64,000 bases of DNA from an uncultured Lachnospiraceae bacterium (GTDB lineage Bacteria > Bacillota > Clostridia > Lachnospirales > Lachnospiraceae), in assembly GCA_910587635.1 (NCBI GenBank), contig CAJUNB010000031.1, positions 55,575-119,574 on the forward strand, read 5' to 3'. Every line of letters begins with the position of its first letter. Positions within the stretch are counted from its first letter, which is position 1. Positions 27,839 through 37,416 of this stretch are shown here, in pieces. The notes beneath the pieces were generated by a model. That model saw only the letters and a list, made by a program, of their open reading frames with translations, ran no database searches and was not told the origin of the DNA. Both the position numbers and the translations under genes were made by a program.

Positions 27839-28789
27839 TTACTTTGTTTTCCCATGCTGAATCGGCACCGTATCTTCTGTAATCGGCGCAATTACAGTAT
27901 CTTCCATTGCCAGTATCTTCTCTATGATTTCAGGCAGTGCCTGGACAGTGGATCTCTTATCCCCCGCATCATGGAGCAAAATAACCGCCTCGTCATACCC
28001 TGACAGATAGGCTGTGCAGTTCCTGACAATCTGGTCTTTCCCCAGATGTCCTGTAGCATCTCCACTGGAAATATTCCAGTCATACCAGGTCACATCAATT
28101 TCGTTTAAGTATCCTTCCAGCTCCTGCATGTTTACGGTACTGACACGATTGCTGCTACCACCGGGAAAACGATAAAAATCCGGGTACTCCCCCGTTACCT
28201 CATGAAGATAATCCTGCAACTTATTCACATCCTGAATAAACGCCTCTTTCGACTGATATATCTCACGATATACATGACTGTAAGAATGCATTCCCAGTGT
28301 ATGTCCCTCTTCCAGTATTCTCCGGTAGGCATCTTCATAGGACTCTTTTCCTTCTGCCACTACAAAAAAAGTCGCCTTTACATTATATTCCTTTAAAATA
28401 TCAAGGATCTCATCTGTATATATGCTTGGACCGTCATCAAATGTCAAATATACTTTCCGAATGCCGTTTGCAGACGGTTTGGAAGCAGGAGTGCTGTCCG
28501 CCTGTTCTTCCCAGGCCCTGATACTGTCCTCTTCCGTCAGCTCCACAGCCTCTCCCTCAGGAAAGAGCAGCTGCTGTCCTCCCGAACTTTCCGCCCACGC
28601 TGTCTCCAGCCAGAGTACCTCATCCCGAAGTTCTGACAGCTGTGTCTCCAGTCCTGCCATTTTCACTCCGAGCCATACGCTGATGACCGCAGGCACCAGA
28701 AGCACAATAACCAGGCAAAGAACCACAGTCCCCTTTATCCACTTTTCTATTTTTCTGTTCTTTTCCTTTTTTTCCTTCGTGTCTGACAT
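27839..28789 (-). CDS. Membrane-anchored polysaccharide deacetylase (NodB/CE4)
   Basis: This 316-residue protein has a cytosolic basic head, one membrane helix (about 21-43), a short coiled linker and a NodB domain (about 110-300). Catalytic motifs are seen: TFDDGPS (motif 1, general base and metal Asp), HSYSH (motif 2, metal His), RFPGGSSN (motif 3) and LLHDAGDK (motif 5). The family removes acetyl groups from peptidoglycan GlcNAc or similar polymers outside the cell. It is the first gene of the run leading to bactofilin and pyrH. Confidence 0.92.
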   Translation of the reverse strand: MSDTKEKKEKNRKIEKWIKGTVVLCLVIVLLVPAVISVWLGVKMAGLETQLSELRDEVLWLETAWAESSGGQQLLFPEGEAVELTEEDSIRAWEEQADSTPASKPSANGIRKVYLTFDDGPSIYTDEILDILKEYNVKATFFVVAEGKESYEDAYRRILEEGHTLGMHSYSHVYREIYQSKEAFIQDVNKLQDYLHEVTGEYPDFYRFPGGSSNRVSTVNMQELEGYLNEIDVTWYDWNISSGDATGHLGKDQIVRNCTAYLSGYDEAVILLHDAGDKRSTVQALPEIIEKILAMEDTVIAPITEDTVPIQHGKTK

Positions 28790-28815
28790 ATGCGAACAAA
28801 CTCCTTTTCTATTGT

Positions 28816-28845
28816 ATCATACAAAATGAAAGGAGAAAAGCACAA
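28816..28845 (-). promoter_or_regulatory. Weak candidate promoter before the deacetylase gene
   Basis: On the minus strand TTGTGC (28840-28845) and TATGAT (28816-28821) are 18 bp apart, about 26 bp before the ATG. The -35 match is modest. Confidence 0.3.
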
Positions 28846-28994
28846 TTTATTCCATCCCGGCTTTTATTCCTTCCTGCCCGCAATTTTCAGCTATTTGTCC
28901 CTGTTTTCGCCCCCTTCGCCCCATTTACTGTTTTCTTTGAAAGTATACCTTTCTTTTCTTTTTTCATCCTACCACTTTTTAAAACATTCGGCAA

Positions 28995-29023
28995 TAAAAA
29001 AGAATCCTGCATCGCAGGATTCT
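28995..29023 (-). terminator. Rho-independent terminator of the RND efflux operon
   Basis: AGAATCCTGC and GCAGGATTCT form a 10-bp perfect stem with a 3-base loop, followed on the minus strand by a run of T (28995-29000). It lies 62 bp after the RND pump stop. A second perfect 10-bp hairpin (GCCTGCACGG/CCGTGCAGGC, 29026-29049) precedes it. The same first hairpin core recurs at 41124-41146. Confidence 0.85.
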
Positions 29024-29084
29024 TCGCCTGCACGGTCTTCCGTGCAGGCAGGATCTATTACAGTCATATCAGATAACCATCCGT

Positions 29085-32000
29085 TTATACCGTCAGTTCT
29101 TTTCCTTCTCTTCTGGCCTTCTTTTTCGCTTTTTTCGCCTTGCTCCTCTTATGGATAATCATATAGAACGTAGGCAGCAGAATCAGAGTCAATATGGTGG
29201 AAGCCGTCAGACCACCCACGATAACCACTGCCATCCCCTGTGTCATCTGTCCGTTCTTGCCTACTCCCACTGCCATAGGTATCATGGAAAGAATCGTCGT
29301 CAATGTCGTCATCAAAATAGGGCGGAGTCTGGATTTCCCTGTTTCGACCAATGCTTCTTCCGTACTCATAGTCTTACGAAGCATATTTGTATAGTCCACA
29401 TAGAGAATACCGTTGTTGACAACGATACCTACCAGCATCAGAAAGCCCATCAGGGATACCATGCTGACAGTACATCTTGTAATGAGCAGCAGCAGGATAG
29501 AACCGATCAGAGAAAACGGGATACAGAACATAACCATTCCTGAATACCGCAAATTTTCAAACTGAATCGCCATAACGATATAGACTAACAGGATCGCCGT
29601 AATGATGGCGGTAATGAGGGAAGTAAATTCTTCCATCATCATCTCGTTCATCGTATTTGTCACCTGTTCCACGCCTTCCGGCAGGAATGTCTCCGCCATC
29701 TGCTGCTGGATCGTCTCCTGGGCGCTGAACTTGGCATCCGCCTCCAGTGTCGCTGTTACCGTCCCCTGATACATACCGTCTTTTCGTACAATCGTCTGGG
29801 GAGAATCCGTATATACGATTTCTCCAATATCCGAAAGAGGAACGGACACACCGCTCGTATTTGTCAGCGTAATACCATAGATATCGTTTACTGTCTCATA
29901 TTCATCCGCAGGGAACTCCACAGTCACAGTATATTCTTTTCCGTCAATCATTACATCCATGGCATTTGAACCGCTCATCATGGAATAGATCGCACCGGAA
30001 GCCATCTGAGGTGTCATCCCTGCCGCTGCCGCCTTGATCGGATCAATGATAATCTTCGCTTTCGTAGCTGCATCTGACAGAGAAGAACTGGCACTGATCA
30101 CCCCTTTTGCCTTTATAACTGCATCCGATGCGATACGACAACCTTCTTTTAATTTTTCCAGATCATTACTCTGCAACGCAATATCATAGGTATTGCCACC
30201 TCCCATACTGCTCATGCCCATAGACGAGGATGAAGCCACGCTGATCTCACAGTTATCTTCATATTGATTCAATTCCACTGTCCACTCGTCTACGATCTGG
30301 GACGTGGAAAGTTTACACCCATCCGCCACATAAGTCTGTACGGAACCGCTGGCACTTGACTCTGTTGCAGTCGCACTGTAATCATCAATATAAGGGCTCT
30401 CTTTTACAAACTGTTCCAGCTCCCGTACTTTGGCGTCGATCGTTTCCAGATTGGTGCCGGGGCGAAATTCCACCGTAACAGCCACCTGGCCCTCATCTGT
30501 CTGCCCCATCAGTTCCATATTCAGAAACTGAACAAGGAAAATGGAAATGACAAAAATGACTATCGCAATCACAGAAACCAACAGTTTTTTATGCAACGCC
30601 TTCCGCAAAATCGCCACGTATTTTTCCCCGACAATTTCCAGAAAGCGATTGACTTTCGTTTCCTTTTTTTCCACTGGCCTATACTGCGAAAAACACAGGG
30701 GTACAAGAGTGACCGACGAGATAAGAGAGGCCAGAAGGGCAAATACGATCGTATAACCAAGCTGCCCAAACATCTGTCCCGACATGCCTTCCATCATGGC
30801 AAGAGGCAAGTATACGACTATTGTTGTAATCGTAGAAGCTACAATGGAAGAGATAACCGTCTTCGTTCCGTCATATGCCGCATCGATAAAGCTCATGCCC
30901 TCATCCCGTCTTCGGAAACACATCTCGATAACAACGATGGCATTGTCTACCATCATACCAATACCGATGACAAGAGCTCCCATCGTGATCATATTCAGGG
31001 AAAATCCCATAAACTTCATCAGTAAAAACGTCACCAAAAGCGATATGGGCATGGAACTTCCCACGATCAGACTTCCCTTGAAATCACCGAAGAAAATAAA
31101 CAATACGAGCATCGTGATGACAATACCCACCAGGAGTGTCTCCGCTATGGAGACAATGGAATCAATGATTGTATCACTGCTGTCATACACTGGTGTAATC
31201 TTAATATCCGGGTTGGCTGCATTGAGTCTATCAATCACCGATGTCACTTTGTTTGACAGCGTCACCGCACTGGAACTCTGGATTTTGGAGATACTGACAG
31301 AAACGTTCTCCGTACCGTTATACCGGCTGTAACTGCCCGGCTCTTTTACTGCATAATGCACACTGGCAATATCCGACAGGTGAATGATATTACCGGAAGG
31401 CGTAGTAATCGGTATTGTCGCCAATTCTGCCGGTGTTTTATATTCTGCCGTAGAAGTCACATTCAGACTCTGTCCGCCATATGCCGCAGTCCCTGCCGGA
31501 ATGGTAAAGTTGGCAGACGCCACCGTATTGGCAATCGTGGAAATGTCCAGGCGATACTGCTGCACCAGTTCCGGGATCAGTTCGATACTGATATAACTCT
31601 CGTCACCACCGGAAATCTCCACATCCGCCACATCACTGACCTTTTTCAGTTCAGGCTCCACCGTATCTTCCACATAACCCAGTACGTTGATATCCGAACC
31701 CTCTTCCGCCGCATCCACCGACAGCATCATGACCGGTGCTGCATTCATATCCATGGCGATAATCGTGGGATCTTCGGCATCATCCGGCAGCTCCCGTTTT
31801 ACTCTCTCGATTGCCTCCTGCATATCGATAAAAGCATCGTCCATATCTGTTCCGTACTCAAAAGAGAACATTACCATGGACATATTTTCCTGGGAATAAG
31901 AGTATGTATTGTCCAGGCCGGAAATCGTTCCGCACCCGTCTTCTATTTTTTCTGTCACAAGCCGCTCTACATCTTCCGGGCCTGCCTGAGGATATACAGT

Positions 32001-32147
32001 CATAACGAGCAGTACCGACATATCCATATCGGGAATCAACTGCAAATTCATACCGGCAATGGAACTGATTCCGAATATAATCAGAGACACAACAATCACC
32101 AGAGCCGCAACAGGCCGCTGCAGCACTGTTTTCGTCAATTTACTCAT
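29085..32147 (-). CDS. RND-family efflux transporter (AcrB/HAE1 type)
   Basis: This 1020-residue protein has the RND layout: an N-terminal helix (about 12-34), a large outer loop, six helices (about 335-540), a second helix and outer loop, and five C-terminal helices. The helix 4 proton-relay region reads GMMVDNAIVVIEMCFRR, with the Asp that is critical in the family. RND pumps export drugs or lipids using proton flow. Clostridia have no outer membrane, so no TolC partner is expected, and none is visible. It lies 15 bp after the MFP gene. Confidence 0.93.
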   Translation of the reverse strand: MSKLTKTVLQRPVAALVIVVSLIIFGISSIAGMNLQLIPDMDMSVLLVMTVYPQAGPEDVERLVTEKIEDGCGTISGLDNTYSYSQENMSMVMFSFEYGTDMDDAFIDMQEAIERVKRELPDDAEDPTIIAMDMNAAPVMMLSVDAAEEGSDINVLGYVEDTVEPELKKVSDVADVEISGGDESYISIELIPELVQQYRLDISTIANTVASANFTIPAGTAAYGGQSLNVTSTAEYKTPAELATIPITTPSGNIIHLSDIASVHYAVKEPGSYSRYNGTENVSVSISKIQSSSAVTLSNKVTSVIDRLNAANPDIKITPVYDSSDTIIDSIVSIAETLLVGIVITMLVLFIFFGDFKGSLIVGSSMPISLLVTFLLMKFMGFSLNMITMGALVIGIGMMVDNAIVVIEMCFRRRDEGMSFIDAAYDGTKTVISSIVASTITTIVVYLPLAMMEGMSGQMFGQLGYTIVFALLASLISSVTLVPLCFSQYRPVEKKETKVNRFLEIVGEKYVAILRKALHKKLLVSVIAIVIFVISIFLVQFLNMELMGQTDEGQVAVTVEFRPGTNLETIDAKVRELEQFVKESPYIDDYSATATESSASGSVQTYVADGCKLSTSQIVDEWTVELNQYEDNCEISVASSSSMGMSSMGGGNTYDIALQSNDLEKLKEGCRIASDAVIKAKGVISASSSLSDAATKAKIIIDPIKAAAAGMTPQMASGAIYSMMSGSNAMDVMIDGKEYTVTVEFPADEYETVNDIYGITLTNTSGVSVPLSDIGEIVYTDSPQTIVRKDGMYQGTVTATLEADAKFSAQETIQQQMAETFLPEGVEQVTNTMNEMMMEEFTSLITAIITAILLVYIVMAIQFENLRYSGMVMFCIPFSLIGSILLLLITRCTVSMVSLMGFLMLVGIVVNNGILYVDYTNMLRKTMSTEEALVETGKSRLRPILMTTLTTILSMIPMAVGVGKNGQMTQGMAVVIVGGLTASTILTLILLPTFYMIIHKRSKAKKAKKKARREGKELTV

Positions 32148-32162
32148 CCGTCACCTCTCCTT

Positions 32163-34148
32163 TTACTGTGCCACAGTTCCCTGCAGAATTCTTTTTTCAA
32201 CGCTGTCATTGAGTCTCTGGGTGTCCGTCAATTCTTCCGCAGACGCTTCTTCCAGCTCTTCCGGACTATTTTCATCTTCTTTTAACTCACCGCCTGTATT
32301 TGCTTCGTTTTCTTTCTTACTGTCTTTTTCTGTATTCGCATCAGATGCCACGCCCTTTTCCTTCACATCAGAGCCGTCCTTTAGCTGAGAAGCCCAGGTA
32401 GTGATGACACGACTGTCATTTGTCAGCCCGGACTTTACTTCCACGTTCTCATTGTTGGTAATTCCCGTCTCTATCTCTGTCCGTACTGCCTTACCATTCT
32501 GCATACAATATACATATGCTTTCTCACTTTCATAATACACGCTGTCCACCGGAATCGTCATGACATTGTCAGCCTTCCGGGTAGCCATCGTCAGCTTTAC
32601 GCTCGTTCCGGCGATCAGTTTATCGGCGCCGCTTATCAGCCGGGCTTTTACTTTGAACAGTCCGTTGGAAGCATCCGCCACTCCCACATTTTCTGAAATC
32701 TCCGCCGTATAGATTTCTCCATTTCGCTCTACCTGCACTTCCTGACCTATGGTCAATGACTGCATGACCTGCTCGGATACATAGAAAGTGATCCCGATAC
32801 CATCATCTGCCGATATGATATAGGCAGGAGACCCCTGAGTGGCCATATTGTTGACTGTCAGATTTTTCTTTGTCACCGTACCGGACACCGGAGATGCCAC
32901 TCTCGTATAATCCAGCTGAAGCTGCGCAGCCTCCACCCCTGCCTGAGCCTGTTTTACCCCTGCCTGTGCCTGCTGTACTCCAGCCTGGGCCTGCTGTACT
33001 CCAGCCTGGGCTGAGATCACGCCCACATTGGAACCTGCCAGCTGGTAGTTAGCACCTGCAATAATAACTGCCTTTGTATACAACTCATAGTCTTCCAGCA
33101 TTTTCTCTGCCAGACGCAGGCCGTCCTCCGCAGAATAGACATTATTTTTTGCCGTCTCCTTGCTCACAGCCGCCTGAAAACCTGAAAATTTCACCTGATC
33201 CTTACTGTCATCCAGACTGTCCCGGGAAGAACGCAGTGTATTTACCTGGGACTCCGCCGCATTGATCATGACGCCCAGGTCATATTCGGTAGCCGCTCCC
33301 GATACTTTGCTCAGATAGTATTCTCCTATCTCTTTTGCATCCGTCACTCCCGAAGGCACCGAAATACCAAAACCTGCCGCAATGTTGGCAGCATCCGCAT
33401 CACTGGCGCTTTTAATTCTGTTATAGTTCTCCCTGACTTTTTCCAACTGGCTCACATATTTTTTCATATTGTTGGTATTGTCCTTCAGATCGTCCAGATT
33501 GCTCTCCAGATCCTGATAGGCTTCCATTGCCAGACCGAACTGTTCCGCTGCCAGCGCCTCGTTTTCCTGTGCCGCCTTCAGAGCATATTTGGCGGATGCA
33601 ACTGCATTTTCCAACTGCATCTGGTTCGTCTCCACCTGTCCCAATGACTGCTTGATCTGCTCCTGGGTATAGAGCAGATTCAGTTCATTCAGTGTCACAT
33701 TGGCGTTGGCAGAGGCTACAGAAGCTCCTGCACTGGCCACGGAAGCATTGGCGCTCTCCAGTCCCGCCTGGGCCTGAGCCATACTGATCCGGGCACTCGT
33801 ATCATCTATCGTGAAGAGCAGATCTCCCTGATTCACCCGGTCTCCCTCTTCGAAGTAAGTGGCGGTCACATCTCCTCCTACCTTCACCACAACCGTAATC
33901 TCATCTTCTGCTTCTACCGTGCCGATAAAATCACCGTTCAACTCAATGCTCTCAATCTGAGGCAATGCCGTTTCCACTAAAATAGACGTATCTTTTAAAG
34001 CTTCTTCTTCCGGTTTTCCCTTTTTTTCGCCGCCACAGCCTCCAAGCACAAGCCCGGAAGAAATAACGGTAACACAGGTAAACGCAGTAAAACGGGAAAA
34101 CTTTCTTCTGCTTTCCATGGTGATGTTGTTGCTGCTTTTTCTTTCCAT
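32163..34148 (-). CDS. Membrane fusion (periplasmic adaptor-like) lipoprotein of the RND system
   Basis: The protein has 661 residues. The start at 34148 follows GAGGAG with 7-base spacing; the frame extends to 34163. A lipoprotein signal ending LVLGGC lies near residue 36. The split biotinyl-lipoyl domain (start near VGGDVTATYFEEGDRVNQGDLL and later VASPVSGTVTKKNLTVNN) flanks an unusually long coiled-coil hairpin of about 300 residues that includes AQAGV(Q/K/E)(Q/A) heptads repeated four times. A beta-barrel and a hydrophilic Glu-rich tail follow. It links the RND pump to the outer face. It is longer than most MFPs. Confidence 0.9.
   Translation of the reverse strand: MERKSSNNITMESRRKFSRFTAFTCVTVISSGLVLGGCGGEKKGKPEEEALKDTSILVETALPQIESIELNGDFIGTVEAEDEITVVVKVGGDVTATYFEEGDRVNQGDLLFTIDDTSARISMAQAQAGLESANASVASAGASVASANANVTLNELNLLYTQEQIKQSLGQVETNQMQLENAVASAKYALKAAQENEALAAEQFGLAMEAYQDLESNLDDLKDNTNNMKKYVSQLEKVRENYNRIKSASDADAANIAAGFGISVPSGVTDAKEIGEYYLSKVSGAATEYDLGVMINAAESQVNTLRSSRDSLDDSKDQVKFSGFQAAVSKETAKNNVYSAEDGLRLAEKMLEDYELYTKAVIIAGANYQLAGSNVGVISAQAGVQQAQAGVQQAQAGVKQAQAGVEAAQLQLDYTRVASPVSGTVTKKNLTVNNMATQGSPAYIISADDGIGITFYVSEQVMQSLTIGQEVQVERNGEIYTAEISENVGVADASNGLFKVKARLISGADKLIAGTSVKLTMATRKADNVMTIPVDSVYYESEKAYVYCMQNGKAVRTEIETGITNNENVEVKSGLTNDSRVITTWASQLKDGSDVKEKGVASDANTEKDSKKENEANTGGELKEDENSPEELEEASAEELTDTQRLNDSVEKRILQGTVAQ
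32935..33020. repeat. In-frame 21-bp tandem repeat in the MFP gene
   Basis: Four consecutive 21-bp units encode the heptad AQAGV(Q/K/E)(Q/A). Two units (from 32971 and 32992) are nearly identical at the DNA level, pointing to recent repeat expansion inside the coiled coil. Confidence 0.75.
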
Positions 34149-34152
34149 ATGC

Positions 34153-34686
34153 CTACTCCTCATTTCTGTCTTCTATATTATATAAAAGTTTTTTCAAAAG
34201 CTCTGACAATTTGTCCAGATCTTCTTCCGTAAAATTTCGAAACAGCTTTTCCTTTTCCGCTTCCATCCGTTCCTCTGCATTTTTCCGCAGATAATGAAAA
34301 TCTCCCTTTATCCGTATCTGCTGCTTCCGCCTGTCAATCGTTCCTGGTGTCCGCTCAATAAATTCCTTTTTCTCCAGTCGTTTTAAAATACCGGATATGG
34401 TAGGGTTACTCACCTGAAAGCGCTGCTCCAGGTCTCTGGCGGTGATCTCTTTTTCTCCCCCCCCACTATTGAGCATTATGTAAAACAGTATCTGTGCCTG
34501 GGCCACTGTCAATCCGATCTTTTCCAGCTCCATATCCATTTTCATCTTCTGCTTCCTGTTCAGAAGCCCCATCATGGCAATAATAAGGAATTTGGTATCA
34601 TAGGTCGCTCCCAGACAATCTCTGAATTCCCTGTCATCCAGGTCGATGCAATCTATACACCTCATGCCTATATCTTGTAGCTTCAA
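34153..34686 (-). CDS. MarR-family transcriptional regulator
   Basis: This 177-residue protein has the winged helix-turn-helix of MarR regulators (about 60-135: GLTVAQAQILFYIMLNS, ARDLEQRFQVSNPTISGILKRLEKKEFIER, then the wing TPGTIDRRKQQIRI). The start codon is TTG at 34686 with AGAGGGGG upstream; the next Met (34665) lacks a ribosome binding site. The N-terminus has two Cys (CIDCID) that could be redox or metal responsive, which is speculative. It is the first gene of the MFP-RND operon, probably its own repressor. Confidence 0.9.
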   Translation of the reverse strand: MKLQDIGMRCIDCIDLDDREFRDCLGATYDTKFLIIAMMGLLNRKQKMKMDMELEKIGLTVAQAQILFYIMLNSGGGEKEITARDLEQRFQVSNPTISGILKRLEKKEFIERTPGTIDRRKQQIRIKGDFHYLRKNAEERMEAEKEKLFRNFTEEDLDKLSELLKKLLYNIEDRNEE

Positions 34687-34738
34687 TATAGTTGCCCCCT
34701 CTTATATTGATGTTTTTCTTATCTATAGCCCGCTATGT

Positions 34739-34767
34739 ATTTTATACCTGACAAGATATAAAGTCAA
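34739..34767 (-). promoter_or_regulatory. Promoter of the marR-MFP-RND operon
   Basis: On the minus strand TTGACT (34762-34767) and TAAAAT (34739-34744) are 17 bp apart, about 50 bp before the TTG start. Both boxes match five of six consensus bases. Confidence 0.6.
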
Positions 34768-34841
34768 TCATTTTCACAAGATTTTCACATTATTTACAAA
34801 CTCTTAAGAAATGGAATTGTCTCCTCCACAGAATGCGAAAC

Positions 34842-34867
34842 AAAGCCCTGAATCCTCAGGACTTTGC
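34842..34867 (-). terminator. Probable terminator of the feo operon
   Basis: A hairpin with arms CAAAG-CCTGA and TCAGG-CTTTG (one mismatch) and a 4-base loop lies 36 bp after the small Cys-rich gene. The T-run on the minus strand is short, so termination is likely but not certain. Confidence 0.5.
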
Positions 34868-34902
34868 TTCTTATGGCATATTTATTTGTATGTTGGTATA
34901 TG

Positions 34903-35043
34903 CTATTTTTCGCAATGGCCACTGCAATGCTTGCAGTTACAGCCACACTGTAAAGATTTTCCGTTTTTCTTATCCCGTACCATATTTCGAACAATAAGTG
35001 CTATGATTCCGGCCAGTATCAAACCGGTGATTACCGTTCCCAT
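34903..35043 (-). CDS. FeoB-associated Cys-rich small membrane protein
   Basis: This is a 46-residue protein: one membrane helix (about 4-19) followed by a basic stretch and a Cys cluster (CGCNCKHCSGHC, 33-44). The ATG at 35043 follows AAGGAGG. Such mini-proteins are known next to feoB in many Firmicutes and are thought to help iron delivery or gating; their exact role is not settled. It lies 49 bp after the feoB stop. Confidence 0.88.
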   Translation of the reverse strand: MGTVITGLILAGIIALIVRNMVRDKKNGKSLQCGCNCKHCSGHCEK

Positions 35044-35092
35044 ATAGTTATCCGCCTCCTTTTTTGTCTGCTGGTTATCCTGTCATTCTCTG

Positions 35093-37282
35093 TTATTTAG
35101 CCAATACCCTATTTCTGATACCGCTTCTCCTGTGCAACTCCCTGTTTTCCCTGTAAGGCCGGAACAAAAGATAAAGGAAAACGACTATGAGCAGGAAAGC
35201 AGCTACTGTGCCGATGCCGAAAGCTCCAGTTGTAATCAGCATCCCAATCTGATAGATGCAAAGGGCCGCCGCATATGCCAGCAGACTCTGATAGCCGATG
35301 GCAAACCAGAACCATTTGCCATTATTCATTTCCCGCCTGATTGCTCCCATGGCAGCAAAGCACGGTGCACAGAGCAGATTGAATACGAGAAAAGAATAGG
35401 CCGACAACGCCGTCATACTGCCTGACAGAGTTCCCCAATATTCCGCTCCATCCTCTGCCACTTCCGCAAAACCAAACAGAATACCGAAAGTACCCACTAC
35501 ATTTTCTTTTGCCACCAGTCCTGTGATCACTGCCACCGCAGATCTCCAGTCCCCAAACCCAAGAGGAATGAAAATCCATGCGAACAGATTGCCCACACCG
35601 GCCAGAATACTATGATCCATTTCCATCTCTTCCAACATTCTGAACTGTCCATCCACCCATCCAAAATAAGTAGTGAACCATATGACAATCGTTGATAAAA
35701 GAATAATCGTTCCCGCTTTTTTAATAAAAGACCAGCCACGCTCCCACATGCTTCTGAATACATTTCCCACAGTGGGCATATGATAGGCAGGCAGCTCCAT
35801 GACAAAGGGCGCCGGTTCTCCTGCGAACATTCTTGTTTTCTTCAATAAAATACCCGAGCAGATAATAGCGACAATTCCGATAAAATAAGCACTGGGAGAT
35901 ACCCACCACGCTCCATGGAACATCGCCCCTGCAATCAGAGCGATAATGGGCAGTTTTGCCCCGCAGGGAATGAACGTCGTCGTCATAATCGTCATCTTCC
36001 GGTCTCTGTCATTCTCAATCGTCCGGGAAGCCATAATTCCCGGCACACCACATCCAGTACCGATCAGAATCGGTATAAAGGACTTGCCGGAAAGGCCAAA
36101 TTTCCGAAAAACTCTGTCCATGATAAACGCCACTCTCGCCATGTATCCACAGGACTCCAGAAACGCCAGAAACAGGAAGAGCACAAGCATCTGCGGTACA
36201 AATCCCAACACTGCGCCAACACCGGCTACAATGCCATCCAGTATAAGCCCCTGAAGCCAGTCCGCACAACCGACTAAGGTGAGTACCCCTTCCACTATGA
36301 CCGGTATCCCCGGTACTCCCACTCCAAACAGACTCCAGCCATCCCCGAACACACCGTCATTCGCCCAGTCGGTAGCCCACGTTCCTACCGTCGTCACAGA
36401 TACATAATACACAAAGAACATGACAATGGCAAAGATCGGCAGTGCCAGCCATCTGTTCGTAACGACTCTGTCTATCCTGTCTGAGATCGTCAGCTTCTCT
36501 TTGTTCCCTTTCTTGTAACACACCTCCAGCACGGAAGATATATAGAGATATCTTTCATTTGTAATAATGCTCTCTGTGTCGTCATCAAACATCTCTTCCA
36601 TCCGTCCAATCACATCGGATACATCCGGTACAGTTTCCATTCTTTCCTGGATTCTACTGTCCTTTTCCAAAAGTTTGATGGCAAAAAAACGCCGCTGTTC
36701 TTTCGAGATATCCGAACCGAGCCTGCCCTGTACATCCTCTATCAGACGCTCCACATCCCCGGAAAACGTATGTACCGATGAAAACCCACACTTTTTTTCT
36801 GCCAGTATCACAGCTTCCCTGGCTGCTTCCATAACTCCGGTTCCCTTCAGGGCCGAAATTTTCACTACTTCACACCCCAGCTTTTCTCCGAGTTTTCTGG
36901 TATCTAACTTATCACCCGACTTTTCCACGATATCCATCATATTTATCGCCATAATGACCGGAATGCCCAATTCCATCAACTGTGTGGAAAGATACAGGTT
37001 TCTTTCTATATTCGTACCGTCTACCAGATTCAGTATGACATCTGGCCGTTCCTGAATCAGGTAATTTCTTGCCACTACTTCTTCCAGTGTATAGGGAGAC
37101 AGCGAATAGATCCCCGGAAGATCAGTAATCACCACATCTTTCCTGCCTTTCAGCTTTCCCTCTTTCTTTTCCACGGTCACTCCCGGCCAGTTTCCCACGA
37201 ACTGATTGGAACCTGTCAATGCATTAAATAACGTAGTCTTTCCGCAGTTCGGATTCCCTGCAAGTGCTATTTTCAACGACAT
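35093..37282 (-). CDS. feoB: Ferrous iron transporter FeoB
   Basis: This 729-residue protein has an N-terminal G domain (GNPNCGKTTLFNALTG at 9-24, then TDLPGIYSLSPYT and NLVDGTNIERN, and the NxxD-like INMMD), a helical guanine-dissociation-inhibitor-like region, and a polytopic membrane domain with two gate regions (GTGCGVPGIMASRTI and LLCAPCFAAMGAI). It imports Fe2+ with GTP-dependent regulation. Length and order are standard. The gene follows two feoA genes and carries its own operator-like palindrome upstream. Confidence 0.97.
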   Translation of the reverse strand: MSLKIALAGNPNCGKTTLFNALTGSNQFVGNWPGVTVEKKEGKLKGRKDVVITDLPGIYSLSPYTLEEVVARNYLIQERPDVILNLVDGTNIERNLYLSTQLMELGIPVIMAINMMDIVEKSGDKLDTRKLGEKLGCEVVKISALKGTGVMEAAREAVILAEKKCGFSSVHTFSGDVERLIEDVQGRLGSDISKEQRRFFAIKLLEKDSRIQERMETVPDVSDVIGRMEEMFDDDTESIITNERYLYISSVLEVCYKKGNKEKLTISDRIDRVVTNRWLALPIFAIVMFFVYYVSVTTVGTWATDWANDGVFGDGWSLFGVGVPGIPVIVEGVLTLVGCADWLQGLILDGIVAGVGAVLGFVPQMLVLFLFLAFLESCGYMARVAFIMDRVFRKFGLSGKSFIPILIGTGCGVPGIMASRTIENDRDRKMTIMTTTFIPCGAKLPIIALIAGAMFHGAWWVSPSAYFIGIVAIICSGILLKKTRMFAGEPAPFVMELPAYHMPTVGNVFRSMWERGWSFIKKAGTIILLSTIVIWFTTYFGWVDGQFRMLEEMEMDHSILAGVGNLFAWIFIPLGFGDWRSAVAVITGLVAKENVVGTFGILFGFAEVAEDGAEYWGTLSGSMTALSAYSFLVFNLLCAPCFAAMGAIRREMNNGKWFWFAIGYQSLLAYAAALCIYQIGMLITTGAFGIGTVAAFLLIVVFLYLLFRPYRENRELHRRSGIRNRVLAK

Positions 37283-37336
37283 TTCCCTTCCTCCTGTTTT
37301 ATATTACTTACTTTTATTCGTCATAACTTTCTCAAA

Positions 37337-37350
37337 TTAGTTTAAACTAA
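37337..37350. promoter_or_regulatory. DtxR-type operator candidate before feoB
   Basis: TTAGTTTAAACTAA is a perfect 14-bp palindrome 55 bp before feoB. Its TTAG/CTAA ends match those of the palindrome at 37921-37940 and resemble the DtxR/IdeR operator form. The regulator gene is close by. Confidence 0.6.
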
Positions 37351-37390
37351 CATTTGCCCAAAAAAATAGGCCGCTTTCACAGCATCCTGC

Positions 37391-37408
37391 ACCCTCAGTG
37401 AACAAGGG
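37391..37408. repeat. 18-bp dispersed repeat, copy 2
   Basis: Identical to 19015-19032 (ACCCTCAGTGAACAAGGG), here just after the stop of the second feoA. Confidence 0.6.
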
Positions 37409-37416
37409 TACGAATT

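Noticed and set aside
34794..34994. 66-codon minus-strand frame across the feo terminator
   Set aside because: It overlaps, in another frame, the Cys-rich FeoB-associated gene that has a strong ribosome binding site, and runs through the hairpin.
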